Position numbers and translations under genes: made by a program. The notes under the pieces were generated by a model, which saw only the letters and a program-made list of their open reading frames with translations, was not told the DNA's origin and searched no databases. Below are positions 24,189-32,402 of a stretch of DNA of 64,000 nt, in pieces (position 1 is the first letter of the stretch; the number at the start of each line of letters is the position of its first letter). Source of the DNA: Pseudomonas benzenivorans (lineage in GTDB: Bacteria > Pseudomonadota > Gammaproteobacteria > Pseudomonadales > Pseudomonadaceae); NCBI RefSeq assembly GCF_900100495.1, contig NZ_FNCT01000003.1, positions 230,295 through 294,294 on the forward strand, written 5' to 3'.

Positions 24189-24941
24189 ATGGAAATCTGG
24201 CAAGAGTGCCGCGGTGTCGAGCAGATCAAGCCCTTGCGCGGGCGCCTGGTGCGCCTGGTCGAGAGTCAGGAGCAGGTCGCCACCTTGCAGTTGGTGGATA
24301 ACCTGGCCGAACAGGCGCTGCTGGAGGAGTTGCTGGAAACCAGCAAACCGCCCTTGCCGCAGAGCGTCGAGCCGCTGCATTACCTGCTGAAGACCCCGTT
24401 TCGCTATCCACCGCTGCGCTGGGGGTCGCGCTTCGGCACGCGGCTCGAGCCCAGCCTGTTCTATGCAGCCCTGCGCTTGGAGACGGCGATGGCCGAGGCG
24501 GCCTATTACCGTTTCGTGCTGTGGGACGGCATGCTCAGCCCGCTACCGAGCGGGCGCATCCTCTCCGAGCATTCCTCGTTCGAGGCGCGCTACCAGGTCG
24601 AGCGGGGCATTCGATTGCAGCGCGCGCCGTTCAGCGCGTTTCAGCAGGTATTGAGCCACCCGAGCGATTATCGGCCGACCCAGGCCCTGGGCGCGGCGAT
24701 GCGCGAGGCGGGGGTCGAGGCCTTCGAGTACCGTTCTGCACGTTGTCCGCTGGGCGGCAGCAACGTCGCGCTGTACGCCCCGCAGGCGTTGGCCGAGAAG
24801 CGCCCACGCAACCTGCTGCCCTGGCTGTGCGAAACCACCGCCGGCTATGTGGCGTTCAAGAGCGCCCAGGCACCCGATACTCCCCGGTTGTTCCGCTGGG
24901 AAGCCTTCCTGGTCGAGGGACGTTTGCCGCTGCCGGCCTGA
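24189..24941 (+). CDS. RES-domain toxin (NAD+-degrading type)
   Basis: The 250-residue protein has the RES core: GRLVRLVESQEQVATLQLVD at the N-terminus, PLRWGSRFGTRLEPSLFYAALRLETAMAEAAYYR (about 78-110) with the Arg, Tyr and Glu expected for NAD binding and cleavage, and a C-terminal ALGAAMREAGVEAFEYRSAR then GGSNVALYAP. RES toxins deplete NAD+ and are held by Xre/MbcA antitoxins. AAGGAA precedes the ATG. The gap to the antitoxin is 337 bp, much of it the inserted repeat, where such pairs are normally adjacent or overlapping. The gene is intact, so toxin expression may be partly uncoupled. Confidence 0.88.
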   Translation: MEIWQECRGVEQIKPLRGRLVRLVESQEQVATLQLVDNLAEQALLEELLETSKPPLPQSVEPLHYLLKTPFRYPPLRWGSRFGTRLEPSLFYAALRLETAMAEAAYYRFVLWDGMLSPLPSGRILSEHSSFEARYQVERGIRLQRAPFSAFQQVLSHPSDYRPTQALGAAMREAGVEAFEYRSARCPLGGSNVALYAPQALAEKRPRNLLPWLCETTAGYVAFKSAQAPDTPRLFRWEAFLVEGRLPLPA

Positions 24942-25452
24942 TCGAGGCTTTCGCGGCTGCGGCCGGTTGCCGCAGACCGAGTTGTCCGCTGCCGATGGTT
25001 GCCTGTCGTGCCCCAGGGGAGAGCAGGGCGGTGCACCGATCTGGGGAGGTCCGCCGGCCTTGGCAGGACTGGCTGCAGAGCCATTTCCACTGGGCAAACG
25101 CCCTTAAACAGGGCGCCTCGGGCGCTCGCCGGGCAAACTTGTGCACAATTGCGAAGCGCCTTGTCAAGGATGAATTTGTGATTGACATAAGCCCTTGATT
25201 CTTCGTGCTGATTTTTTAAGTCAATGAAAAATATGAATTTTTTTCATTGGTGAAAAAAGCACCAGTTTGACCGCAGGCCCCATGCCATCAGTAATCAGGG
25301 CTCTTGATCCCATGTTGTCCACTGAGTTATCCACAGCTTCTGTGGATTGTCTCGGTGCCGGCCGGGGAACGCCGCAGCAGGGCCTTGCCATGGCTTTACC
25401 TGAGGGAAAAAAAGAGTAAAGTGGCGCGCTTTTCCGCTTGACCCTGTTGCCT
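24942..25452. other. Intergenic region with AT-rich tract and DnaA-box cluster
   Basis: No gene is supported. The first ~200 bp is GC-rich without features. About 25165-25265 is strongly AT-rich. At 25327-25335 is a perfect DnaA box TTATCCACA, with a weaker inverted box at 25341-25349 and a weak direct one near 25314. A similar AT-rich plus DnaA-box arrangement occurs at 45600-45746. Confidence 0.5.
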
Positions 25453-25854
25453 ATGTCCCGTGCGTACCCGCCTTTATCCGCTGAAGCCTCGCCCGTGCGC
25501 CTGCCCCTGCGTGTCGCACTCTGGCTGCTGGACAGTCCGCGTCTGGGCCACGCGCCGAGCGTGAAGCGTTTCGCCGTACGCTTGCTCAAGCAGCCGGCAC
25601 GCCAAGGCGTGGTGTTGGCGCAGAGTCGCCTGGGGCAACTGTTGTGCCGCGATTGCGGCAATACCCGCGACCGGCGTATCGGCCTGGAACTGCTGCGCCA
25701 GGCCGCGCGCGCCGGCGATCGGCGAGCGCAGCTGGAGCTCGGCCGGCTCTACGGCCAGCCGCGCTGCAACCAGCCGCAACAGGCCCGCCACTGGCTGGAA
25801 TTGGCCGCCGCCCAAGGTTCGCAAGAGGCCAAGCGCCTGCTGAGCCAGCTCTGA
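25453..25854 (+). CDS. Sel1-repeat protein
   Basis: The 133-residue protein starts MSRAYPPLSAEASPVRLPLRVALW. Its Sel1/TPR-like units are visible from about residue 60: GIGLELLRQAARAGDRRAQLELGRLYG-type text, then QARHWLELAAAQGSQEAKRLLSQL. N-terminal residues are basic. No signal peptide is obvious. Sel1 repeats mediate protein-protein contact; the partner is unknown. The DnaA-box region lies upstream and a large palindromic repeat directly downstream. Confidence 0.75.
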   Translation: MSRAYPPLSAEASPVRLPLRVALWLLDSPRLGHAPSVKRFAVRLLKQPARQGVVLAQSRLGQLLCRDCGNTRDRRIGLELLRQAARAGDRRAQLELGRLYGQPRCNQPQQARHWLELAAAQGSQEAKRLLSQL

Positions 25855-26030
25855 GAGTGCGTGAAAAAACTCCCGCCTACTGCGGTCGCCTCCAGACGCC
25901 CGCTGCTGCGTTGCGCTACGTGAAAATCGGGGTCATCTAGCTCACTAAACTCCCCCGCTTTTCGCGTAGCACGCCTTGCCGCGAACGTCTGGAGGCGGCC
26001 TCGCGACAGTGCTCGATATTTTCACAACCT
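25855..26030. repeat. Large imperfect palindrome, probable distant relative of the MITE-like element
   Basis: CGCCTCCAGACG at 25887-25898 pairs with CGTCTGGAGGCG at 25986-25997, and inner GCTACG/CGTAGC arms also pair. The centre (TAGCTCACTAAACTC) resembles the centre of the 23852-24064 element (CAGCTCGTAAACTC). It starts just after a stop codon, as the other two do. Confidence 0.55.
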
Positions 26031-26097
26031 CTGACCCCCGTCTGACCCTCCGCATCGGCCTGGGTATACTGCCCGGCATTCATCCGCGGAGCTGCTC

Positions 26098-27585
26098 ATG
26101 CCAATCGATCTGCCCTCTTTGCTACCGGCCCTGCTGCTCGGTTTCGCCGCCGCCGCCGTGCCCCTGCTGGCGCTGGCCTGGTCGCTGCAACGGCGGGCGG
26201 CCGGCCTGCAGCTCGAATCCAGCCTGTTGCAGGAGCGCCTGCGCAGCGCGCAATTGGCCCAGGCCGGCTTGAGCGCGCAGCTCGATGCCTGCCGCGAGGA
26301 GGTCGCCGAGATCATCGAGATCAAGGCCGACCAGCAAGCCGAGCTGGCCGCCCTGCGCCGCGAGGCCGAGTTGCTCCAGCACGAGCGGCAGATCGCCCGT
26401 GAAGCCGCCCAGGCCTGGCATGTCCAGCGTGAGCAGCAGGAAGCCGAGCTGCGTCGCCTGGGCGCCGAGAAGGCCGGGTTGAGCGCCGAGTTGCGCGAGC
26501 AGCAGGACAGCCACCAGCAGCGCCTGGACGACCTGCAAGGCTCGCGCGACGAGTTGCGCGCGCAGTTCGCCGAGCTGGCCGGGAAGATCTTCGACGAGCG
26601 CGAACAGCGTTTCGCCGAGACCAGCCAGCAGCGCCTCGGGCAGTTGCTCGATCCGCTCAAGGAGCGCATCCAGGCCTTCGAGAAGCGCGTCGAGGAAAGC
26701 TACCAGCAGGAGGCCCGCGAGCGTTTCTCCCTGGGCAAGGAACTGCAGCGCCTGCAACAGCTCAACCAGCGCCTGGGCGACGAGGCGACCAACCTCAGCC
26801 GCGCGCTGAAAGGCCAGAAGACCCAGGGCAACTGGGGCGAGCTGGTGCTCGAACGGGTCCTCGAGCATGCCGGGCTGGAGAAGGGCCGCGAGTACCAGAC
26901 CCAGGTCAGCCTGAAAAGCGCCGACGGCGAGCGCTTCCAGCCGGACGTGCTGATCCAGTTGCCGGGCGACAAGCAGGTGGTGGTGGACGCCAAGGTCAGC
27001 CTGACCGCCTACCAGCAGTTCATCGCCGCCGAGGACGAGGCGACGCGCCAGCAGGCCTTGAAGCAGCATGTGCTGTCGCTGCGCGGCCACCTCAAGGGCC
27101 TGTCGCTGAAGGACTACCAGCGCCTGGAAGGCCTGCACAGCCTGGATTTCGTGCTGCTCTTCGTGCCGATCGAGGCAGCCTTCGCCGCGGCGCTGCAGGC
27201 CGACCCAGGGCTGTTCCAGGAGGCCTACGAGCAGCACATCGTGATTGTCAGCCCGACCACCCTGCTCGCAACCTTGCGGGTCATCGACAGCCTCTGGCGC
27301 CAGGAGCGGCAAAGCCAGAACGCCCGCGAGATCGCCGAGCGCGCCGGGGCGCTGTACGACAAGTTCGTCGCCTTCATCCAGGACCTCGACGAGGTCGGCG
27401 CGCGCCTGCAGCAGCTGGACAAGGCCTACGCCGCGGCGCGCAACAAGCTGTGCGCCGGCCGCGGCAATATCGTCAGCCGGGTGGAGAACCTCAAACTGCT
27501 GGGCGCCCGGGCCAGCAAGAGCCTGCCGACCGAGTTGCTCGAGCAGGCCGCCGGCGTGCCGTTGCTCGACGAAGCCGCCGAGTAG
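26098..27585 (+). CDS. rmuC: DNA recombination protein RmuC
   Basis: The 495-residue protein has an N-terminal membrane helix (LPALLLGFAAAAVPLLALAWSL, residues about 7-28). A long coiled coil of Glu/Gln/Arg-rich heptads (about 35-200) follows, then the RmuC nuclease-like domain. That domain has KTQGNWGELVLERVLEHAGLEKGREY, VDAKVSLTAYQQFI and EQHIVIVSPTTLLATLRVI. RmuC limits rearrangements at inverted repeats. Standard length for Pseudomonas. Monocistronic, with a REP-like palindrome downstream. Confidence 0.94.
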   Translation: MPIDLPSLLPALLLGFAAAAVPLLALAWSLQRRAAGLQLESSLLQERLRSAQLAQAGLSAQLDACREEVAEIIEIKADQQAELAALRREAELLQHERQIAREAAQAWHVQREQQEAELRRLGAEKAGLSAELREQQDSHQQRLDDLQGSRDELRAQFAELAGKIFDEREQRFAETSQQRLGQLLDPLKERIQAFEKRVEESYQQEARERFSLGKELQRLQQLNQRLGDEATNLSRALKGQKTQGNWGELVLERVLEHAGLEKGREYQTQVSLKSADGERFQPDVLIQLPGDKQVVVDAKVSLTAYQQFIAAEDEATRQQALKQHVLSLRGHLKGLSLKDYQRLEGLHSLDFVLLFVPIEAAFAAALQADPGLFQEAYEQHIVIVSPTTLLATLRVIDSLWRQERQSQNAREIAERAGALYDKFVAFIQDLDEVGARLQQLDKAYAAARNKLCAGRGNIVSRVENLKLLGARASKSLPTELLEQAAGVPLLDEAAE

Positions 27586-27605
27586 GGCGCCACGCCGCGG
27601 TTGGA

Positions 27606-27690
27606 ATGTAGGCGCGCAGGGGGCGTCCAGTCCCATGTCCGCGAAATGGCCCGTCGGCACGGGTTCGCGGGCATGGCCCGCTCCTACACA
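27606..27690. repeat. REP-like palindrome after rmuC
   Basis: GTAGGCGCGCAGGGGGCG ... TCCCATGTCCGCGAAATGG faces GGTTCGCGGGCATGGCCCGCTCCTAC, an imperfect palindrome between convergent genes. The TAGGAGCGGG/CATGCCCGCGAA words recur near 19732. Confidence 0.55.
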
Positions 27691-27692
27691 GG

Positions 27693-28586
27693 TTACGCGC
27701 TGATCGGCGCCTTTTCCGCGGCCGCCCGCCGCGCGGCGGGGGAGTTGGCCAGGTAGGCCAGCGCCACCTGGATATCGCCTTCGCCGCGCGGGTGGTAGGA
27801 GGGCAGGAAGTAGCGCGCCACCGCGCGGCCGACATCACCCATGCGCGGCATCAGGTCGCGCTTGCCCAGGTGGTACCAGAGGCGCAGGAAGCCGGGCCGG
27901 TAACGGGTCACCGGGTCCTGGCGCATCATGGTTTTCATCGCGCTGCTGAACAGGAAGATCAGCAGCGGCGCGGCGATCAGCATGTACAGCCAGCGCATGA
28001 GCATGCTGCCGCCGATATGCACGTGCAGGTCGTGGGCCACGCAGCGGTGCTCGACTTCCTCGGCGCCGTGCCAGCGCAGCAGGTCGAGCATCACCGGGTC
28101 GGCGTGGTCGAGGCTGCGGGTGCTGATGATCCAGTCGCCGAGCACGCAGGTGAAGTGTTCGACGGCGGCGATCAGGCCGACCCGCTGGCGCAGCCACCAG
28201 GGCTGCAGGCTGCGGCTGACGGCGTTGTCGCCCAGCGGGTGGTCGCACAGCAGCTGGTCGAACAGCCAGTGGAGCTTGTCGGTGAAGGGCGTCGGGTCGA
28301 TGCCGTGGCGTACCAGGTAGGGCGTCAGGGCGCTGTCGTGGGCGCGGGCGTGCTGTGCCTCCTGCTTGACGAAGCCCTGCACGTCCTCGCGCAGGCGAAC
28401 GTCGCGCACCAGTGGCAGGGCCTTGTTGTAGACCCGGCAGAACCAGAACTCGCCGGCCGGCAGGATCAGGTGCAGGGTGTTCATGATGTGCGAGGCTTCC
28501 GGCTCGTTCGGCACCCAGTGCAGCGGGGTGCCTTCGAAGTCGAAGCGTACTTTGCGTTGTTCCAGGCGATGAGGGTGTTCGCTCAT
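27693..28586 (-). CDS. PF10118-family metal-dependent hydrolase-like protein
   Basis: The 297-residue protein starts MSEHPHRLEQRKVRFDFEG with AAGGAG upstream. It has ferritin-like di-metal ligands in paired motifs: E46 in GEFWF, E76xxH79 in KQEAQHARAH, E143-H144 in AVEHFT, and E176/E179-H180 in GAEEVEHR. A hydrophobic segment (MLIAAPLLIFLFSSAM, about 203-218) suggests membrane association. The family is annotated metal-dependent hydrolase, but a di-iron oxygenase activity is as plausible. It is last gene of a three-gene operon with an alpha/beta-hydrolase/SDR fusion and an M24 protein. Confidence 0.8.
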   Translation of the reverse strand: MSEHPHRLEQRKVRFDFEGTPLHWVPNEPEASHIMNTLHLILPAGEFWFCRVYNKALPLVRDVRLREDVQGFVKQEAQHARAHDSALTPYLVRHGIDPTPFTDKLHWLFDQLLCDHPLGDNAVSRSLQPWWLRQRVGLIAAVEHFTCVLGDWIISTRSLDHADPVMLDLLRWHGAEEVEHRCVAHDLHVHIGGSMLMRWLYMLIAAPLLIFLFSSAMKTMMRQDPVTRYRPGFLRLWYHLGKRDLMPRMGDVGRAVARYFLPSYHPRGEGDIQVALAYLANSPAARRAAAEKAPISA

Positions 28587-28599
28587 TTTATTCTCCTTA

Positions 28600-30363
28600 T
28601 CAACCAGCCAGATTCAAACGTGCCAGCAGGCGCGACAGCCAGGGGGCGAAGCGCCATTGGGCGATGCTCAGGTGCGCCTCGGCGCCGACGGCGACCACCG
28701 CCCGGTTGCGCTCGATGCCGCGCAGCAGGTGCTGCGCCACGGTTTCCGCGCTGAGGTTGCGCCGGCGGTAGAGGCGCTGGGCCTTGGCTCGCTGGGTGGC
28801 CTCGGCGGCCGCATCGAGGCCGGTGAAGCGGGTGGCCTGGATGATCGCGGTGTCGACCAGGCCCGGGCAGAGGGCGGTGACGCCGATGCCGTGGCCGGCC
28901 ATTTCGGCGCGCAGGCATTCGCTGAGCATCAGCACCGCGGCCTTGCTGGTGGCGTAGGCCGGGTAGTTGCGCAAGGGCACGAAGGCCGCCGCCGAGGCGG
29001 TGTTGACGATGTGTCCGCGCTTGCCGGCATCGATCATCTGCCGGGCGAACAGGCGGCTGCCGTCGATCACGCTCCACAGGTTGATGCGCAGCAGGCGCTC
29101 CCAGTCGGCGCTGGTGGTGTCGAGCATGCCGCCGGCCAGGCCGATGCCGGCGTTGTTGACGACGATGTCCGGGCTGCCGAACTTGCCGGCGACCCAGTCG
29201 GCGAGTCCTTGCATGGCCGCGCTGTCGCCAACGTCCAGCCGATAGGCGAAGGCTTCGGCGCCCAGCGCCCGGGCCAGTTCGGCGCTGCGCTCGGCGGCCG
29301 GCAGGTTGATGTCGGCGGCCAGCACCGCGGCGCCGCGTTCGGCGAACTCCAGCAGGGTGGCGCGGCCGATGCCGGAACCGGCGCCGGTGACCAGCACCAG
29401 TTTGCCGGCATAGGTGCCGGCACCCGGCTTGATCTGCGCCTGTTGCAGGGCGCGGCTGGCGGCGCCGCCGTTCAGGTGCGCGATGAACTCGCGCAGCCAG
29501 AGTGCCAGTTGCTTTGGCTCGGCCAGCAATTGCCAGTGCCCGGCATGCACCTCGCGGCGCCACAGCGTGGGCGCCCAGTTGGGCAGGTGCGCGAACAGCT
29601 GCGGGCGGACGAAGCGGTCGCGGGTCGGCACGATCAACTGCACCGGCACTTCGGTGCCGCGTTGGCGCGGCTGCAGCAGGCTGCGGATGAAGTTGGCGCG
29701 GTACAGCTTGACCCCGTGCGCGCCGTCGGCGGCCTGGCTGCGGCTGCGGTGTGGCTGGCGGATGCCTTCCACCCGGCGCAGGAAGCTCGGCCACAGCTTG
29801 CCCAGGCCCAGGCGCCAGGCCAGTTCCGGCAGCAGCGGGGTGTGGAACAGGGCGATGTACCAGGAGCTGACCAGCTGGCCGAGCAGCTGCAGCAGCGCGC
29901 CTGGGCGCTTCTGCTTGAGGCGCTCGCGCAGCCAGTGCCCGACGTGGTCCAGGCAGGGCCCGGAGAGGCTGGTGTAGGAAGCCAGCAGTGGCTGGATGCG
30001 CGGCTCGGTCACCGCCTCCCAACTCTGGATCGAACCCCAGTCGTGGGCCACCAGGTGTACCGGGCGCTCGGGGCTCACGGCGCGGATCACCGCCTCGAGG
30101 TCATTCGCCAGCTTTGCCAGGTGGTAGTCCTGGCGCTGGCGCGGCTTGTCGGAACTGCCTGCGCCGCGCACGTCGTAGGCGACGATCTGGAACTCGGCGG
30201 CCAGCTCGCGGACCAACGGCAGCCACACCTCGTGGTTGTCCGGGTAGCCGTGCACCAGCAGCAGGGTCGGGCCGGCGGCATTGCCCCAGCGGTAGACCGC
30301 CAGCTCGACGCCGTCGCCCTGCACGCGGAGTTGTTCCGGTTCGCTCGGCAGCGGTGCGTTCAT
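28600..30363 (-). CDS. Fusion of alpha/beta hydrolase (epoxide-hydrolase type) and short-chain dehydrogenase
   Basis: The 587-residue two-domain enzyme starts MNAPLPSEPEQLRVQGDGVEL. Domain 1 (about 1-300) is an alpha/beta hydrolase with oxyanion HGYPD (39-43), nucleophile motif HDWG (Asp108, the epoxide/haloalkane-hydrolase type) and His in HAGHW (about 276). Domain 2 (about 318-587) is an SDR with TGAGSGIG (326-333), NNAG (403-406), Ser457 and YATSK (Tyr470/Lys474). The same fusion occurs in mycobacterial EphD (from memory), which acts on lipid substrates. The pairing suggests hydrolysis of an epoxide or ester followed by oxidation of the alcohol. The start overlaps the M24 gene by ATGA. Substrate unknown. 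Confidence 0.88.
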   Translation of the reverse strand: MNAPLPSEPEQLRVQGDGVELAVYRWGNAAGPTLLLVHGYPDNHEVWLPLVRELAAEFQIVAYDVRGAGSSDKPRQRQDYHLAKLANDLEAVIRAVSPERPVHLVAHDWGSIQSWEAVTEPRIQPLLASYTSLSGPCLDHVGHWLRERLKQKRPGALLQLLGQLVSSWYIALFHTPLLPELAWRLGLGKLWPSFLRRVEGIRQPHRSRSQAADGAHGVKLYRANFIRSLLQPRQRGTEVPVQLIVPTRDRFVRPQLFAHLPNWAPTLWRREVHAGHWQLLAEPKQLALWLREFIAHLNGGAASRALQQAQIKPGAGTYAGKLVLVTGAGSGIGRATLLEFAERGAAVLAADINLPAAERSAELARALGAEAFAYRLDVGDSAAMQGLADWVAGKFGSPDIVVNNAGIGLAGGMLDTTSADWERLLRINLWSVIDGSRLFARQMIDAGKRGHIVNTASAAAFVPLRNYPAYATSKAAVLMLSECLRAEMAGHGIGVTALCPGLVDTAIIQATRFTGLDAAAEATQRAKAQRLYRRRNLSAETVAQHLLRGIERNRAVVAVGAEAHLSIAQWRFAPWLSRLLARLNLAG

Positions 30364-31223
30364 GCGGCCACCTGCGGCGTGCTCAGGCCGCGTCGTTGCC
30401 AGCGGCGCACATGGGGCAGGTCGTCGTCCAGCCAGTAGGCATCGTCCGCGGTGACCACCAGCAGTTCCTCGAACTTGGCGCCGACCCCGCGCCAGCCCAG
30501 GTGCGGTTCCACCGCCCACAGCCCGGGGGTGGGCGCATGGTCGGAGCGGGCATTGCTCGACCACAGCGGCGACCAGCCCTGGCGCCGGCCGGTGAGCAGG
30601 GCGTTGCGGGTCAGGGTATAGAGGTTGCGCACGCCGAAGCGGGCGATGGACGGGCCGCGCTGACGCTCGCCGAGCTTCTCCACGCGATGGGCCAGGACCT
30701 CGAAAGGGTAGGCCTTGTGCCGCGGCAGGGTGCCCTGTTCGGCACACAGGCGATCCACCGCCTGGCTGACTTCCGCCAGCGGCCGGCGCTGCTTGACCAG
30801 CTGGACGATCAGTTGGCGGTGGGCCATCAGGTCGTCCAGCAGCCGCTCGACCAGCGGGTTCGCGCCCAGCGCACCGGAGTAGCCGATGTCGGCAGTGTAG
30901 GCGCCGATGGTCGGTGCGCAGTCGAGGATGAATGGCATGCCTTCCTCCAGCCGCGTCTTGCCCGGATAGAACGCCAGGTTGAAGCCGCCGAGGTGGCGCA
31001 GGCCGTCGAAGCCCTTGAACGCAGTGCGCGGACCGAACCAGGCGAAGGGCTGGTGGAACCAGTCCTGCACGCCGTGATCCTGCAGCCAGGTCTTCATCAG
31101 CGCGGCGGTGGCCTTCTCGCTGATGCCGGGCTTGAGTTCGCCGGCGATGGTCTGCGCACAGCGGTAGGCCAGGCGCTGGATGTTGCGGAACTGCTCGAGA
31201 TCATGGGCGCGGATGGCAGGCAT
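30360..31223 (-). CDS. M24-family metallopeptidase-like protein
   Basis: The 287-residue protein starts MPAIRAHDLEQFRNIQRLAYR with GGAGAA upstream. It has the pita-bread fold order: N-terminal helix (GISEKATAALMKTWLQDHGV), first metal aspartates in FILDCAPTIGAYTADIGYSG, and C-terminal VEPHLGWRGVGAKFEELLVV with metal-binding Glu. The set suggests creatinase/aminopeptidase-like chemistry, though a free-standing peptidase role is not shown. It is the first gene of the operon and is divergent from the MerR gene 269 bp away. Confidence 0.8.
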   Translation of the reverse strand: MPAIRAHDLEQFRNIQRLAYRCAQTIAGELKPGISEKATAALMKTWLQDHGVQDWFHQPFAWFGPRTAFKGFDGLRHLGGFNLAFYPGKTRLEEGMPFILDCAPTIGAYTADIGYSGALGANPLVERLLDDLMAHRQLIVQLVKQRRPLAEVSQAVDRLCAEQGTLPRHKAYPFEVLAHRVEKLGERQRGPSIARFGVRNLYTLTRNALLTGRRQGWSPLWSSNARSDHAPTPGLWAVEPHLGWRGVGAKFEELLVVTADDAYWLDDDLPHVRRWQRRGLSTPQVAA

Positions 31224-31261
31224 CGAAGTTCTCCAGGTTGTCACGACTGACTGTCACATCG

Positions 31262-31279
31262 AATGATGTAAAGGTCATT
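31262..31279. promoter_or_regulatory. Inverted repeat in the divergent M24/MerR promoter region
   Basis: AATGA and TCATT arms with an 8-bp spacer lie between the two divergent starts, near a TGTCA direct repeat (about 31239-31257). This is a candidate operator for the adjacent MerR regulator; short arms make it weak. Confidence 0.35.
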
Positions 31280-31491
31280 GTTATGTGCCGGAGCCCGCCT
31301 GCCTAGCCATCCGGGCGCGCCACAGGGGTCGTTGTTACGCTGTTACCGCGCGCGCGTCAGCCGCTCTGGGGCGGGGCTTTACGCCAGGTCGAAGGATGTC
31401 GGCCGGGGGCTGGCGGGGCAAAGTCCAACCCTTGGTTGGGCCGCTCGGCGGGCGGTTGTTGTCGCGGCGAGCGCGCGGCTATGATCGCGCC

Positions 31492-32322
31492 ATGACTACC
31501 ACCTCTGCTTTCCTTCAGCGCTTGCTGGGCGCCAGCGCATCGCCGGTCGATGGCGCGGCAGTCGATGCCCTAGTGGCCGAGTACACCGTCGATGAGCTGG
31601 CGCAAGCCGCCGCGACCACGGTGCGCAATGTGCGTGCCTACCAGGACCGCGGCCTGCTGCCGCCGCCAGCGCGGCGCGGGCGGCTGGGCATCTACAGTGG
31701 CGAGCACCTGGCGCGGCTCAAGCTGATCGGCCAACTGCTGGAGCGCGGCTACAGCATCGCCAGTATCCGCGAGCTGTTCGCGGCCTGGAGCCAGGGCCGC
31801 GACCTGGCCCAGGTGCTGGGGCTGGAGCAGGCGATTCGCGGCCCCGGCCAGCCGGAGCAGCCCGTGCGCCTGGCGTTCGCCGAGTTGCAGGCGCTGTTCG
31901 GCGACGACCTGGACGACCAGGTGATCGAGCGCGCCCAGGCGCTGGGCCTGCTGGAGTTCGCCGGCGACCACCTCTGCGTGCCCAGTCCCAAGCTGTTCGC
32001 CGCGGGTGTCGAGCTGTACCGCGCGGGCATCCCGCTGCCGGCGCTGCTGGATGAGCTGGCGGCGATCCGTGCCCATGTCGAGCAGCTCTCCACCGGCATC
32101 GTGCAGATGATCGTCAAGCAGTTGGTCAATCCGCGGCTGCACAGTGCGCTGCCGCATGCCGCTGAGCTGGAGCGCCTGAGTGCGCAGCTGTTGCAGTTGC
32201 GCCCGCTGGTGGAGCAGGTGGTGAACGCCGAACTGGCCCGTGGCCTGCCGGAGGCGGCCAACCGCGAGCTGAGCGAGCGCGTGCACCAGCTGCTGGAAGG
32301 CTTCCTGAAGGGCTCTGGCTGA
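31492..32322 (+). CDS. MerR-family transcriptional regulator
   Basis: The 276-residue regulator has its HTH after a 30-residue leader: YTVDELAQAAATTVRNVRAYQDRGLLPPPARRGRLGIYSGEHLARLKLI (about 31-80), the MerR wing pattern. The C-terminal part is long, helical and Cys-free, so a metal sensor of the MerR/CueR kind is unlikely. A hydrophobic organic ligand is more likely. It is divergent from the M24-EphD-like-PF10118 operon, which I infer it controls. Confidence 0.85.
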   Translation: MTTTSAFLQRLLGASASPVDGAAVDALVAEYTVDELAQAAATTVRNVRAYQDRGLLPPPARRGRLGIYSGEHLARLKLIGQLLERGYSIASIRELFAAWSQGRDLAQVLGLEQAIRGPGQPEQPVRLAFAELQALFGDDLDDQVIERAQALGLLEFAGDHLCVPSPKLFAAGVELYRAGIPLPALLDELAAIRAHVEQLSTGIVQMIVKQLVNPRLHSALPHAAELERLSAQLLQLRPLVEQVVNAELARGLPEAANRELSERVHQLLEGFLKGSG

Positions 32323-32402
32323 GTCCGTTCGGGTCCTGTAGGCGGATGGCCGCGAAGAGGGTTGTCGCACCGGGGCTTGCGCCCACGGCAACCCCGGCGC
32401 TG

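Noticed and set aside
24942..25198. Remnant gene after the RES toxin
   Set aside because: Short frames occur on both strands, but none has a start with a ribosome site or a recognisable domain.
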